NCBI GenBank assembly: GCA_904419035.1
Contig: CAJFQL010000005.1
Location: forward strand, 22,423-86,422
Direction of reading: 5' to 3'
DNA length: 64,000 nt
DNA from: Heritagella caecorum
Lineage (GTDB): Bacteria; Bacillota; Clostridia; Oscillospirales; Acutalibacteraceae
Made by a program: the position numbers and the translations under genes. Shown here in pieces: positions 26,483 through 35,511 of this stretch. The notes beneath the pieces were generated by a model. The model ran no database searches. It saw nothing but the letters and a program-made list of their open reading frames with translations, and was not told the origin of the DNA. Positions within the stretch are counted from its first letter, which is position 1. Each line of letters opens with the position of its first letter.

Positions 26483-28738
26483 ATGGCTATTTTAATCAAT
26501 GAAGAAAAAAAGCTCTTTACGCTGCAGACTCAGCACGCCACGTACCAGATGAAAGTGGGCCCGTTTGGGTATCTGCTGCACCTGTACTATGGGGCCAAAG
26601 TAGCCGATGACGAAGATCTGTCGGCGTATGTCACGCCGGTAGAATATAGCTTTTCCGGGCAACCTTATGATACAGGAACGGACCGGACTTTTTCCACCGA
26701 TATTCTTCCGCAGGAATATTCGGTGTTCGGCAGCGGGGATTACCGCAGTGCCTGTTTGATCGTTGTGAATCAGGATGGCAGCCGGGAAAGCGATTTGCGG
26801 TATGTATCGCATGAGATTCTGCCCGGCGCCGCAAAACCTGAAGGCCTTCCCTATGTGTACGATAACGGCGGCGAAGCCGAAACCTTGTCGATTTTGCTGG
26901 AAGACCCGGTCACGCACGTGCAGGTTACGCTGTATTATACGGTGTTTGAAAACCGGGATGCGATTACCCGCTATGCGGTGATCCATAACGCCAGCGGTGC
27001 CCGGGTGGAGCTGGAACGGGCGCTGTCCATGTGTCTGGATTGCCGGTGGGGCGATTACGATCTGATCAGCTTCTATGGCCGTCACGTGTTTGAACGGGCG
27101 TTTGAACGCACGCCGGTCCGTCATGGCAAAATTGTGGTGGACAGTGTGCGCGGGGCTTCCAGCCACCACGAAAACCCGTTTGTGATTCTGTGCAGCCACG
27201 ATGCCACGGAAGAAAGCGGCGAATGCGTGGGCGTAAGCCTGATGTACAGCGGCAACTTCCTGATGGAATGCGAATATGACCAGATCAACCAGACCCGTCT
27301 GACCATGGGAATTCATCCCCAGGCGTTCCGGTGGGTACTGGAAGACGGCGACAGCTTTACCACCCCGGTGGCGGCTATGGTATTTAGCGAAAAAGGGCTG
27401 GGTGAACTGTCCCTGCGGCAGCACGCCATGATTCGCTACAATGTGTGCCGTGGCGAATATAAGCTCAAGCACCGCCCGGTGCTGATCAACAACTGGGAAG
27501 GCACCTACTTCGATTTTGACGAAGAAAAACTGTACCAGATCGCCAAGAATGCGTCGAAGATTGGCATCGAAATGCTGGTTATGGACGACGGCTGGTTTGG
27601 TAAGCGCGACAGCGATTTTTCCGGGCTGGGCGACTGGTTTGTCAATGAAAACAAAATCCATGGCGGGCTGAAAAAATTGGTGGACCGCATCAATGGATTG
27701 GGCATGAAATTCGGTATCTGGTTCGAACCCGAAATGGTCAGCGAAGACAGCGACCTGTACCGGGCTCATCCGGAATGGCGCCTGTGCGAAAAGAACCGCC
27801 CTGGTGTGCGCAGCCGTCACCAGTTTGTGCTGGATATGTCCCGGCAGGATGTACGGGATTATCTGTTTGACCGCATGAAAGACATTCTGTCCAGCGCCAA
27901 TATTGAATACGTCAAATGGGACATGAACCGCCATCTGGCCAATGTGTGGAGCGAACTACTGCCCAGCGACCGGCAGGGCGAAGTGTATCATCGCTTTATG
28001 CTGGGGGTCTACGACCTGTTGGAACGCATTACCAGCGCCTTCCCCCATGTGCTGTTCGAAGGCTGCTCCGGCGGCGGCGGACGGTTTGACGCCGGTATGC
28101 TGTATTACACGCCCCAGATTTGGTGCAGTGACGATACCGATGCCATTGAACGGGTGTTTATCCAGTACGGTACATCGTTTGGGTATCCGGTATGCACCAT
28201 GGGTTCCCATGTGTCGGATGTCCCCAACTGGGGTACCGGCCGCACCACGCCGCTGAATACGCGCGGGGTTGTGGCTACGTCCGGGAACTTTGGGTACGAA
28301 CTGGATCTTAGCCGCGTCAGCGACGAAGAGCTGGAGGTCATGAAAAAGCAGATCAAAATCTACCAGCGGCAGTATGACCTGATCGCTTCCGGCCGGTACT
28401 ACCGGCTGCTGAGCCCGTACGAAGGGCACATTGCAGCCTGGCAGTTTGTCAGCGAAGACGGTTCCCAGTCGCTGCTCGATTTGGTACAGCTCAAAGCCAA
28501 ACCGGCCGATGCGCCTTTGTGCATCCGGCTGCGCGGGCTGAAAGCAGACGCCAAGTACCGCATCACCTCCGGGGAACTCAACCCGGTGCATACGGGCAAT
28601 GAAGCGATGGATAAACGGCTGAATATCCCCATGGATACCGTGATGAGCGGGGCGGCGCTGATGCACGCCGGGCTGTACATCTATCCCCATCCGTTCGGCG
28701 ATTTTGACGCCAAACAATTTGAAATCCACGAAATTTGA
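26483..28738 (+). CDS. Alpha-galactosidase, glycoside hydrolase family 36
   Basis: Cytoplasmic alpha-galactosidase of 751 residues (raffinose, melibiose, stachyose breakdown). The N-terminal beta-sandwich domain leads into the catalytic barrel with MDDGWFGKRDSD, the nucleophile Asp in IEYVKWDMNRHL, and the acid/base Asp in WCSDDTDAIER. CSGGGGRFD binds the galactose. The length is normal for the clostridial type. ATG 26483 follows AGGAGG. It pairs with the GH42 upstream to give alpha- and beta-galactoside use, although no sugar transporter or regulator lies beside them. Confidence 0.94.
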   Translation: MAILINEEKKLFTLQTQHATYQMKVGPFGYLLHLYYGAKVADDEDLSAYVTPVEYSFSGQPYDTGTDRTFSTDILPQEYSVFGSGDYRSACLIVVNQDGSRESDLRYVSHEILPGAAKPEGLPYVYDNGGEAETLSILLEDPVTHVQVTLYYTVFENRDAITRYAVIHNASGARVELERALSMCLDCRWGDYDLISFYGRHVFERAFERTPVRHGKIVVDSVRGASSHHENPFVILCSHDATEESGECVGVSLMYSGNFLMECEYDQINQTRLTMGIHPQAFRWVLEDGDSFTTPVAAMVFSEKGLGELSLRQHAMIRYNVCRGEYKLKHRPVLINNWEGTYFDFDEEKLYQIAKNASKIGIEMLVMDDGWFGKRDSDFSGLGDWFVNENKIHGGLKKLVDRINGLGMKFGIWFEPEMVSEDSDLYRAHPEWRLCEKNRPGVRSRHQFVLDMSRQDVRDYLFDRMKDILSSANIEYVKWDMNRHLANVWSELLPSDRQGEVYHRFMLGVYDLLERITSAFPHVLFEGCSGGGGRFDAGMLYYTPQIWCSDDTDAIERVFIQYGTSFGYPVCTMGSHVSDVPNWGTGRTTPLNTRGVVATSGNFGYELDLSRVSDEELEVMKKQIKIYQRQYDLIASGRYYRLLSPYEGHIAAWQFVSEDGSQSLLDLVQLKAKPADAPLCIRLRGLKADAKYRITSGELNPVHTGNEAMDKRLNIPMDTVMSGAALMHAGLYIYPHPFGDFDAKQFEIHEI

Positions 28739-28745
28739 TAATGAA

Positions 28746-28777
28746 AGGAGCCTTCCCCCGGAAGGCTCCTTTTTTTG
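28746..28777 (+). terminator. Terminator after the alpha-galactosidase gene
   Basis: AGGAGCCTTC (28746-28755) / GAAGGCTCCT (28761-28770), 10-base stem with a 5-base loop, followed by seven T's. Confidence 0.9.
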
Positions 28778-28828
28778 CGAAAAAAATGCAAAAATTCCCC
28801 AGGATTCCGAAAAAAAGAGCGATTCGGT

Positions 28829-28857
28829 TTGACATTATATCGGGAATCGGATAGCAT
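28829..28857 (+). promoter_or_regulatory. Promoter of the AI-2E-type permease gene
   Basis: A perfect TTGACA (28829-28834), a 17-base spacer and TAGCAT (28852-28857), 70 bases before the start codon. Another -10-like sequence a few bases downstream would need a 20-21 base spacer. Confidence 0.55.
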
Positions 28858-28926
28858 AATAAGAAGAGTATCTATGCGGACAATCCCTATGGAATTCTTA
28901 TATGGCCGCGAAAGGAGAATGATCGG

Positions 28927-30315
28927 ATGAAACTGGCGGAACTGTGGGCCAGCCCTAAATACGGCAAAGTTATTACGCGGAAAATTCTGCTGATTATTAC
29001 GTTTACCATCCTGCTCATTTTCGGTTTGTTTAATACGCAAACGCTTTTAAACGTCTTTTTTACCATTTTGAATGCGGCCACCCCCTTTTTGAGCGGGATT
29101 TTTGTGGCGTATATTCTCAATGTGATTGTCAAAGCGTTTGAAGAGCATGTTTTCAGTTTTTTAAATCGCAAGGCCTATAAGTGGTGGATACGCATCCGCC
29201 GCCCTTTCTGCATTTTTCTGTCCATTCTGGTGTTGGCCGGGTTATTTACCATGTTTTTGTGGTTTATCGTGCCGGAATTGATCCATTCTTTGAGTACCCT
29301 GGCGGACCATGTGCCCGGCTATGTGGCGTCGATTACCAAATGGGTGAATGAAACGCTGGCCTATTACAATATTACCAGCGAACAGATCAATTTTTTGCAG
29401 ATTGATTGGTCGTCCCTGATTACCCAGGCCACCCAAATTACGTCGGATTTCCTTGGCAATATCTATAACATGACCGTATCGGTGGCGTCGGTGCTGTTTA
29501 CCTTTTCCATGAGCATGATCTTTTCGTTCTACATGCTGGGGCGGAAAGAACGCCTGATGCGCGGCATGCGCAGCATTTTGTACGGCTTTTTGCCGGCACA
29601 CCGGGCCCGCCGGATTATTGAATTGTCGGCCATCAGCAACCGGATTTTCAGCAGTTTTGTGGCCGGACAGATGACGGAATCCCTGATTATCGGCTTTTTG
29701 TTTTATATTGGCACCACGGCGCTCCAGCTGCCCTATGCCATGCTGATTAGCTGCTTTGTCGGCATGCTCAGCTTGATCCCCATGGTGGGGTTTTATGTAG
29801 GGGTGGCTATCGGCTGCATTATTTTGGTGATGGTCAATCCCATTTATGTGGTATACTTCATCATCTTCACCCTGATCGAACAGCAGGTAGAAGGGAACCT
29901 CATCTATCCCCGGGTGGTGGGCACCAGTATTGGGCTGCCGGGGATTTGGGTATTATTCTCGGTGCTGGTTTTCGGCGGCTTATTCGGCATCATGGGTATC
30001 CTGCTGGGGATTCCCAGTATGTCGGTGGTGTATACGCTGTTTAACCAGAATCTGACGAACCGGCTCAAAGCCCGCCATATTACCGACGACGTGATCAATG
30101 AACCGGTGGATGTGGACTCCCTTTTGAAAAAAGATACCGGCAGCCCTCTCAAAAAACTGTCGCTGCATTTGCGCCGTAAACGGCTGCACCGGGCCAAACA
30201 ACAGGAAGCGAGGACCCGCGAAGCCGAAAAGCAAATGGAGGAACTGGACCACAAAGCCCAGCAGGAATCCGAAGCCGCGCAAGAAGGTCCGCCCGAAACG
30301 GATAAAGAGGAATAA
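28927..30315 (+). CDS. AI-2E family transporter (PF01594)
   Basis: A 462-residue integral membrane protein with about eight hydrophobic segments. The typical family regions are FLSGIFVAYILN near the N-terminus and, in the second half, AGQMTESLIIGFLFYIG and EQQVEGNLIYPRVVG. The last 70 residues are a charged, Lys/Arg/Glu-rich cytoplasmic tail. The family includes the E. coli autoinducer-2 exporter TqsA as well as Na+/H+ exchangers, so the substrate cannot be named. The gene stands alone between its own promoter and terminator. Confidence 0.88.
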   Translation: MKLAELWASPKYGKVITRKILLIITFTILLIFGLFNTQTLLNVFFTILNAATPFLSGIFVAYILNVIVKAFEEHVFSFLNRKAYKWWIRIRRPFCIFLSILVLAGLFTMFLWFIVPELIHSLSTLADHVPGYVASITKWVNETLAYYNITSEQINFLQIDWSSLITQATQITSDFLGNIYNMTVSVASVLFTFSMSMIFSFYMLGRKERLMRGMRSILYGFLPAHRARRIIELSAISNRIFSSFVAGQMTESLIIGFLFYIGTTALQLPYAMLISCFVGMLSLIPMVGFYVGVAIGCIILVMVNPIYVVYFIIFTLIEQQVEGNLIYPRVVGTSIGLPGIWVLFSVLVFGGLFGIMGILLGIPSMSVVYTLFNQNLTNRLKARHITDDVINEPVDVDSLLKKDTGSPLKKLSLHLRRKRLHRAKQQEARTREAEKQMEELDHKAQQESEAAQEGPPETDKEE

Positions 30316-30317
30316 GA

Positions 30318-30352
30318 AAAAAGCACCCGGCCATCTCATGCGGGTGCTTTTT
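30318..30352 (+). terminator. Terminator after the AI-2E-type permease gene
   Basis: A 12-base stem (30318-30329 / 30341-30352) with an 11-base loop; the second arm ends in five T's. Confidence 0.88.
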
Positions 30353-30438
30353 CTGTGGATGGTTTATTTTTCACGGCCTTTGGTATATGGCCCCCTGCTT
30401 TTTCATACAAAGTAAAAAAAGCAGGGAGGCACCGATCT

Positions 30439-31845
30439 ATGGTGGAACAGGGGATCAATGGGCTGTCCCGCCTGTTGTGGGGGTGGCCGGTGTGGATGGC
30501 CATTTTGGCGTTTGGCGTGTGGTTTACGATCAAAAGCCGGGGATTTCAGTTTACCCATTGTATAAAAGTTTGGAAATATACACTATTTTCGGGTCAATGC
30601 GAGAAAAAATCCGGGATCAGCAGTAGGCAGGCCCTGTCGGCTGCCCTGGCCGGTTCCGTGGGGACCGGCAATCTGGCTGGGGTGGGGGCGGCCCTGTTAG
30701 TCGGTGGCCCGGGGGCCATTTTTTGGATGTGGGTTTCGGCCCTTTTTGGGATGGGTACCATTTTTTGCGAAGTGATTCTCGCCATGCAAAACCGGTCAAC
30801 AGCCCCGGGTTTCCAGCCGTTGGGCGGCGCCATGGTTACCCTGTCCCGCCGGTTGCACAGCCCGTTTTTGGCCGGCATTTTTGCCGCCGGTTGTGTGGGG
30901 GCGTCCCTGGGCATGGGGTGCCTCGCGCAAGTCCATGCGGCGGTACCGGCGGCCGGTACCTTTTCCCTCCCCCCGGTCGATTTCGGCCTTCTGCTGGGCA
31001 CCGTCTTATTTCTCGGTTTTGGCGGGCTTGGGCGCACGGTGAAGATCACCGAAAAATTGGTGCCGGTGATGACGGTGTGCTTTTTGGGATTGTGTCTGCT
31101 GGTTTTGCTGCTTCGGTGGGATCAAATCCCCACAGCGGCGGCTGCTATTTTTCAGCAGGCGTTTACCGTGCGTGCCATGGGAAGCGGCGGTGCATGCGGG
31201 TTCTTTTTGGCCATGAAAACCGGGGTAACCCGGGGGATTTTTACCAACGAAGCCGGTTTGGGCAGCGCCGTGTTTGCGTATGCCGGCAGCCGGGAGGAAG
31301 ACCCGGTGCGGCAGGGCTGCTGGGGCATTGTGCAGGTGATGATCGATACCTTACTCATGTGTACCGTAACGGCCCTGTGCCTGCTGGCGTCCGGCATTGG
31401 CATGAAAACCGAAACCGAAGGGGCCGCCTATTGTTTGCACGCATTCGCTTCGGTGTTAGGCCCCTGGGGTGAAAAAGGCGTGAGCCTTTGTACCCTATTA
31501 TTTGCCATCGCGACTTTATTTGCGTGGCAGTGTTACGGACGCACGGCGTGGCGTTTTTTGTTCCGAGGCCGGGGGGAAACGGTTTACCGGTGCCTGTTTG
31601 CCGTAACGGCCCTGTGGGGCGTTTTCCAAAGTGAAAATGCCGTGTGGGCACTGAGCGATGCCTGCAACGGATTGATGGCATTCCCCAATTTAGTCATGCT
31701 GTACCGGCTGTGGCCCGACGCGGTGGCAGCCGTTAACGATTTTTGTAAAAAAGAAAGGAAAGAAAAAGATGAGCACTCCTCTGACCGACGCCCTGCGCCG
31801 CCATCTGGCGCTAAACCGGGCCCCGTTCCATACGCCCGGCCATAA
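30439..31845 (+). CDS. Sodium:alanine/glycine symporter (AGCS family)
   Basis: A 468-residue membrane carrier that imports alanine or glycine with Na+. Family signatures are GSVGTGNLAGVGAAL (about 70), GGPGAIFWMWVSALFGMGT and GIFTNEAGLGSAVFAYA. About ten hydrophobic segments are visible. ATG 30439 follows GGAGG; the open frame further upstream is not needed. The end is odd: the last 26 residues (from about DEHSSDRRPAPP) are encoded within the start of the next gene, an overlap of 77 bases in another frame. The tail looks like random read-on, so a stop codon was probably lost. Confidence 0.88.
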   Translation: MVEQGINGLSRLLWGWPVWMAILAFGVWFTIKSRGFQFTHCIKVWKYTLFSGQCEKKSGISSRQALSAALAGSVGTGNLAGVGAALLVGGPGAIFWMWVSALFGMGTIFCEVILAMQNRSTAPGFQPLGGAMVTLSRRLHSPFLAGIFAAGCVGASLGMGCLAQVHAAVPAAGTFSLPPVDFGLLLGTVLFLGFGGLGRTVKITEKLVPVMTVCFLGLCLLVLLLRWDQIPTAAAAIFQQAFTVRAMGSGGACGFFLAMKTGVTRGIFTNEAGLGSAVFAYAGSREEDPVRQGCWGIVQVMIDTLLMCTVTALCLLASGIGMKTETEGAAYCLHAFASVLGPWGEKGVSLCTLLFAIATLFAWQCYGRTAWRFLFRGRGETVYRCLFAVTALWGVFQSENAVWALSDACNGLMAFPNLVMLYRLWPDAVAAVNDFCKKERKEKDEHSSDRRPAPPSGAKPGPVPYARP

Positions 31846-33121
31846 AGGCCACATGCCTGATGTGTGGGGGCTGGATTTGACGGAATTGCCGGATACCGAC
31901 AGTTTGTTTGAAGCGGATGGTCCGATTTTGCAGGCCGAAGAACAGGCGGCCCGGCTCTTTCATGCCCAGCGTACCCTGTTTTCGGCAGGCGGTTGCACGC
32001 TGTGCCTGCAAGCGATGCTGCGCTTGGCGCTGCCCCAAGGCGGCAAAATCCTGGCGGGGCGCGTGATTCACCGCAGTACAGTCAACGCCATGGCCCTACT
32101 CGATATTGTGCCCGTTTGGCTTTACCCGGAGCAGGACGCCGGAATCGGCTTACCGGGACGCATCAGTCCCCACAAGGTGGAAAAGGCCTTAACCGAGCAG
32201 CCGGACATCAAGGCCGTGTATCTAACCAGCCCCGATTACTTTGGAGTGTGCTCCGATATCGGCGCGATCTGCCGGGTGGCCCATGCCCACGGGGTTCCGG
32301 TCTTGGTGGATAACGCCCACGGGACGCATTTGGGGTTACTACAGGGGGTTATGGATGGCGTCGATCATCCCCTAGCCCTGGGAGCCGATTTGACGGCATG
32401 TTCAGCCCACAAAACGTTGCCGGTGCTGACAGGCGGCGCCTTTTTGAATATCGGCGATACCCCCCTTGCGAAAAGGGACCGGTATAGCGAACGGGCCAAA
32501 GAAGCCATGGCCCTGTTTGGGTCCACCTCGCCAAACTATATGACCATGGCATCGCTGGAGCAGGCCGCCGATTGGGTACAGCGGGAAGGCAAATCTGCGT
32601 TTCAAAAACTGGTAAAGCGTATGGAACCCTTGTGGGACCAGTGCAATCAGAAGCATTTGCCCTTGCCCCTGGGTCCAAGGGATAAAAGCCGGCTGAGTTT
32701 TTGCACCCTGCCGGCAGGGCTTACCGGGGAACAGGCCGCCCAGCGGCTGCGTCATGAAGGGGTGGAACCGGAATACGCCGACGGAGGCTGGGTGGTGTGT
32801 ATTCTCACGCCCCAGAACACCGAAGAAGACCTGGAAAAATTATACCGGGCTATTTCCCTGTTGCCCGATGGCGACCCCGGCTTTACAGGCCAAAAGGCCG
32901 TATTGCCTCCCTTGCCCCCCGCCCCCCTATCGCCGCGGCAGGCCATTTTGCAGGAAAGCGAACGGGTGCCTTTGGAAAAAGCGGTGGGCCGTATCGCCGC
33001 CGTTGCGGCTTGCCCGTGTCCGCCGGGAGTGCCGGTAGTGATGCCCGGCGAGAGAATTACAAAAAAAGTTACCGAATTTTTATATTCCTATGGCTTTTCT
33101 TTCATAGAAGTGCTACAATAA
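31769..33121 (+). CDS. Orn/Lys/Arg decarboxylase family protein (YaaO-like)
   Basis: PLP-dependent fold type I enzyme of 450 residues. It begins APFHTPGHKG-like (NRAPFHTPGHKGHMPDVWGL), the signature of the major-domain decarboxylases. The PLP lysine lies in LTACSAHKTLPVLTGGAF. VLVDNAHGTHLG holds the PLP-binding Asp and His. The usual C-terminal decarboxylase domain is short. B. subtilis yaaO, whose substrate is uncertain, stands at the same place upstream of tmk-darA-holB. AAGGAAAG precedes the ATG, which lies inside the symporter gene. Confidence 0.87.
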   Translation: MSTPLTDALRRHLALNRAPFHTPGHKGHMPDVWGLDLTELPDTDSLFEADGPILQAEEQAARLFHAQRTLFSAGGCTLCLQAMLRLALPQGGKILAGRVIHRSTVNAMALLDIVPVWLYPEQDAGIGLPGRISPHKVEKALTEQPDIKAVYLTSPDYFGVCSDIGAICRVAHAHGVPVLVDNAHGTHLGLLQGVMDGVDHPLALGADLTACSAHKTLPVLTGGAFLNIGDTPLAKRDRYSERAKEAMALFGSTSPNYMTMASLEQAADWVQREGKSAFQKLVKRMEPLWDQCNQKHLPLPLGPRDKSRLSFCTLPAGLTGEQAAQRLRHEGVEPEYADGGWVVCILTPQNTEEDLEKLYRAISLLPDGDPGFTGQKAVLPPLPPAPLSPRQAILQESERVPLEKAVGRIAAVAACPCPPGVPVVMPGERITKKVTEFLYSYGFSFIEVLQ

Positions 33122-33190
33122 ACATACAGCTTCACGGATTTCGGGGCCGTGAACTCGAATTAGTTTTCCCGAATCTGGAGGTAACCCACT

Positions 33191-33517
33191 ATGATGAAAC
33201 TAGTATTGGCAATCGTGAGCAATGATGACAGCAGTGCGGTTTCCAGTCACCTGACCCGGGCCGGTTATCAGGTAACGAAATTGGCCACCACGGGCGGCTT
33301 TTTGCTGGCCGGTAACACCACGTTTATTTGCGGTGTCGAGGAAGAAAAAGTCGACGATGTGATCGATATTATCAGCAAACAGAGCAGCCGCCGCACGCAG
33401 ATCGTACCCAGTACTTCGACCATGGATGTGGGCATGTACTCTTCGTTCCCGGTGGAAGTAACCGTGGGTGGTTCCACGATCTTTGTGCTGAATGTGGATC
33501 GCTTCGAGAAAGTTTGA
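33191..33517 (+). CDS. darA: Cyclic di-AMP receptor DarA (PII-like, YaaQ)
   Basis: A 108-residue PII-like signalling protein that binds cyclic di-AMP. It begins MKLVLAIVSNDDSSAVSSHL and carries the T-loop region TTGGFLLAGNTTFICGVEEE and the B-loop SSRRTQIVP, as in B. subtilis DarA (YaaQ). GGAGG precedes ATG 33191. holB starts 4 bases after the stop. In B. subtilis tmk comes just before and yaaR just after this gene; both are missing here. Confidence 0.93.
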   Translation: MMKLVLAIVSNDDSSAVSSHLTRAGYQVTKLATTGGFLLAGNTTFICGVEEEKVDDVIDIISKQSSRRTQIVPSTSTMDVGMYSSFPVEVTVGGSTIFVLNVDRFEKV

Positions 33518-33520
33518 TCC

Positions 33521-34507
33521 ATGCAGTTCCCCGGTTTTTATGGAAATTTAGCTGTCCGGGATTCGCTCTCGGCAGCCTTTCAGGCAGGCCGCCTTCCCCA
33601 TGCGATTTTACTCCAAGGGGAAGACGGCCTTGGTAAGTCTGTGCTGGCGAAGCTGGTAGCGAGAGCCCTGGTGTGTACGGCCAGCCCCGAAAAAGCGCCG
33701 TGCGGGGTGTGCCCCGCCTGCCGGAGGGCGTTGGCCGGTTCCCATCCGGATATTGCGGTCGCACAGGCCAGCACCAAAAGCGGGGGCATTTCCATTGAGG
33801 AAGTGCGCCGGCTGCGGCTTTGGGCGGCCCAAAAACCCAGCGAAGCCCCGGGACGGGTGGTGCTGTTTTTTCATATGGAAAAAATGCAGATCCCGGCCCA
33901 AAATGCTTTACTAAAAATCTTGGAAGAACCGCCATTGGGGGTTCATTTTTTGCTGACCTGCTCGTCGGCCGCGTCGGTACTCAGTACCATTCAGTCCCGT
34001 GCGCAAATTTTGACACTGTCTCCCCTGTCGCCCGATGATTTACGTCAGGCGGCGCTGGAGCAGCACGCCGGAGAAGATGTGGAAAAAGTTGAGCGGCTTT
34101 TGCCCCTGTGTGGTGGGAATTTGGGAAAACTGAGCCAATTACTCACGGAAAAACAGGGACAATCGGCCCGGGAACAGGCCGAAAAGCTGCTGACAGCTAT
34201 GCTGGCACCGCGGGAAGCCGAGCTCATGGAAGCCACGGTCCCCTTTTTGAAAGAAAAAGCGCGGTTCCGTGAAATCATATTGCAGATGCAGTGGCTGGCG
34301 CGGGATGCGTGTGCGCTGCGCATGGGAGCCCCTTCCCTGTTGGGGTCGCCGGTTTCCCAAGCGCTTTCCCAGTCGCTTACCCGGAAACAGTTGATGGCAT
34401 TACCGGATTTTTTGGAAGAAACGGTACAGAATGTAGACCAGAACGGCAATATGAACCTTTTGCTGACCTGGTTTTGTGCGCGGCTGCGTGCGCTGGCCGG
34501 TCAATAA
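33521..34507 (+). CDS. holB: DNA polymerase III delta' subunit
   Basis: AAA+-type subunit of the clamp loader, 328 residues. The N-terminal P-loop GEDGLGKSVLA and the four-cysteine zinc module C...CGVCPACRR (about residues 52-68) are clear. Two sensor-like segments follow (LLKILEEPPLGVHFLLTCSS, residues about 130-150). The C-terminal half is helical, as in other clamp-loader subunits. The start has only a weak ribosome site, so translation probably depends on the coupled darA stop 4 bases upstream. Confidence 0.93.
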   Translation: MQFPGFYGNLAVRDSLSAAFQAGRLPHAILLQGEDGLGKSVLAKLVARALVCTASPEKAPCGVCPACRRALAGSHPDIAVAQASTKSGGISIEEVRRLRLWAAQKPSEAPGRVVLFFHMEKMQIPAQNALLKILEEPPLGVHFLLTCSSAASVLSTIQSRAQILTLSPLSPDDLRQAALEQHAGEDVEKVERLLPLCGGNLGKLSQLLTEKQGQSAREQAEKLLTAMLAPREAELMEATVPFLKEKARFREIILQMQWLARDACALRMGAPSLLGSPVSQALSQSLTRKQLMALPDFLEETVQNVDQNGNMNLLLTWFCARLRALAGQ

Positions 34508-34516
34508 CCAGAAAAC

Positions 34517-34543
34517 AGCCCCCTTTTTACAAAGGGGCTTTTG
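34517..34543 (+). terminator. Weak hairpin between holB and ricT
   Basis: AGCCCC.TTT (34517-34526) can pair with AAAGGGGCT (34531-34539), followed by only four T's. It may attenuate rather than stop transcription into ricT. Confidence 0.45.
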
Positions 34544-34573
34544 AATAGATCGCAGAGAGAGGTACCCAAACGT

Positions 34574-35443
34574 ATGGCAGTTGTAATTGGTGTCCGCTTT
34601 AAAGAAGTGGGCAAAGTATATTATTTTGACCCGGATGGCCAGGAGCTGAAAAAAGGTGATGCGGTGATCGTGGAAACGGCCCGCGGTATTGAATGCGGCG
34701 AAGTGGCTATGGAAAACCGGGAAGTTTCGGATGAATCCATTGTGCAGCCGCTGAAAAAGCTGTTGCGGCTGGCGACGGAAGAGGATAAAAAGCACGTGGC
34801 GGAAAATAAACTCCACGAGAAAACGGCCTTTGACATTTGCAACCGGAAGATTGCCGCCCACAAGTTGGAAATGAAATTGGTGGATGTGGAATACACCTTC
34901 GATAACAGCAAAATTTTGTTTTATTTTACGGCCGATGGCCGGGTGGACTTCCGCGAACTGGTCAAAGATTTGGCGGGGGTCTTCCGCACGCGCATTGAAC
35001 TGCGGCAAATCGGGGTACGCGATGAAGCCAAAATGCTGGGCGGGCTGGGTATTTGCGGACGTCCGTTCTGTTGCTCGTCGTTTTTGGGGGGATTCCAGCC
35101 AGTTTCCATCAAAATGGCCAAGGAACAGAATTTGTCGTTAAACCCCGTGAAGATTTCCGGTACGTGCGGCCGGTTGATGTGCTGTTTAAAGTATGAGCAG
35201 GCCTCTTATTTAGATATGCTGCGCACGACCCCCCGGGTGGGTACCGTGGTGACCACCCCCGCCGGCAAAGGCACGGTGGTGGAACAAAACCTGTTGCGTG
35301 CGACGGTAACGGTGCAAATGGAAAAAAATCCCGATGCCACGCCCCAGGTCTTTTCGGTAAAGGAAGTCCGGCCGGTGCGCGGCGAAGCACCAAAGGGGAA
35401 AAAGGTGGAAGCAAATTCGACAGAATCTGATAGGAAATCGTAA
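34574..35443 (+). CDS. ricT: RicT/YaaT, PSP1-domain protein of the RNA-maturation Y-complex
   Basis: A 289-residue PSP1 family protein. In B. subtilis RicT acts with RicA and RicF to direct RNase Y cleavage and the complex carries [4Fe-4S] clusters. The cysteine cluster needed for that is clear: GICGRPFCC (about residue 160) and GTCGRLMCCLKYE (about 195). The start is ATG 34574 with GAGGT upstream; a TTG 33 bases earlier (34541) has no ribosome site. A small ferredoxin gene follows on its own promoter. Confidence 0.92.
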   Translation: MAVVIGVRFKEVGKVYYFDPDGQELKKGDAVIVETARGIECGEVAMENREVSDESIVQPLKKLLRLATEEDKKHVAENKLHEKTAFDICNRKIAAHKLEMKLVDVEYTFDNSKILFYFTADGRVDFRELVKDLAGVFRTRIELRQIGVRDEAKMLGGLGICGRPFCCSSFLGGFQPVSIKMAKEQNLSLNPVKISGTCGRLMCCLKYEQASYLDMLRTTPRVGTVVTTPAGKGTVVEQNLLRATVTVQMEKNPDATPQVFSVKEVRPVRGEAPKGKKVEANSTESDRKS

Positions 35444-35452
35444 GAAAAATTC

Positions 35453-35480
35453 TTGCAGTTTTTTTGAAGTATGCTATAAT
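35453..35480 (+). promoter_or_regulatory. Ferredoxin promoter
   Basis: TTGCAG (35453-35458), 16-base spacer, perfect TATAAT (35475-35480), beginning 10 bases after the ricT stop and leaving a 30-base leader before the ferredoxin ATG. Confidence 0.75.
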
Positions 35481-35511
35481 AGCAATATAAATCTAGTGGA
35501 GGTGTTTTTCC

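Noticed and set aside
34541..34573. TTG start of an extended ricT
   Set aside because: Lies inside the hairpin after holB and lacks a ribosome site; family start fits ATG 34574.
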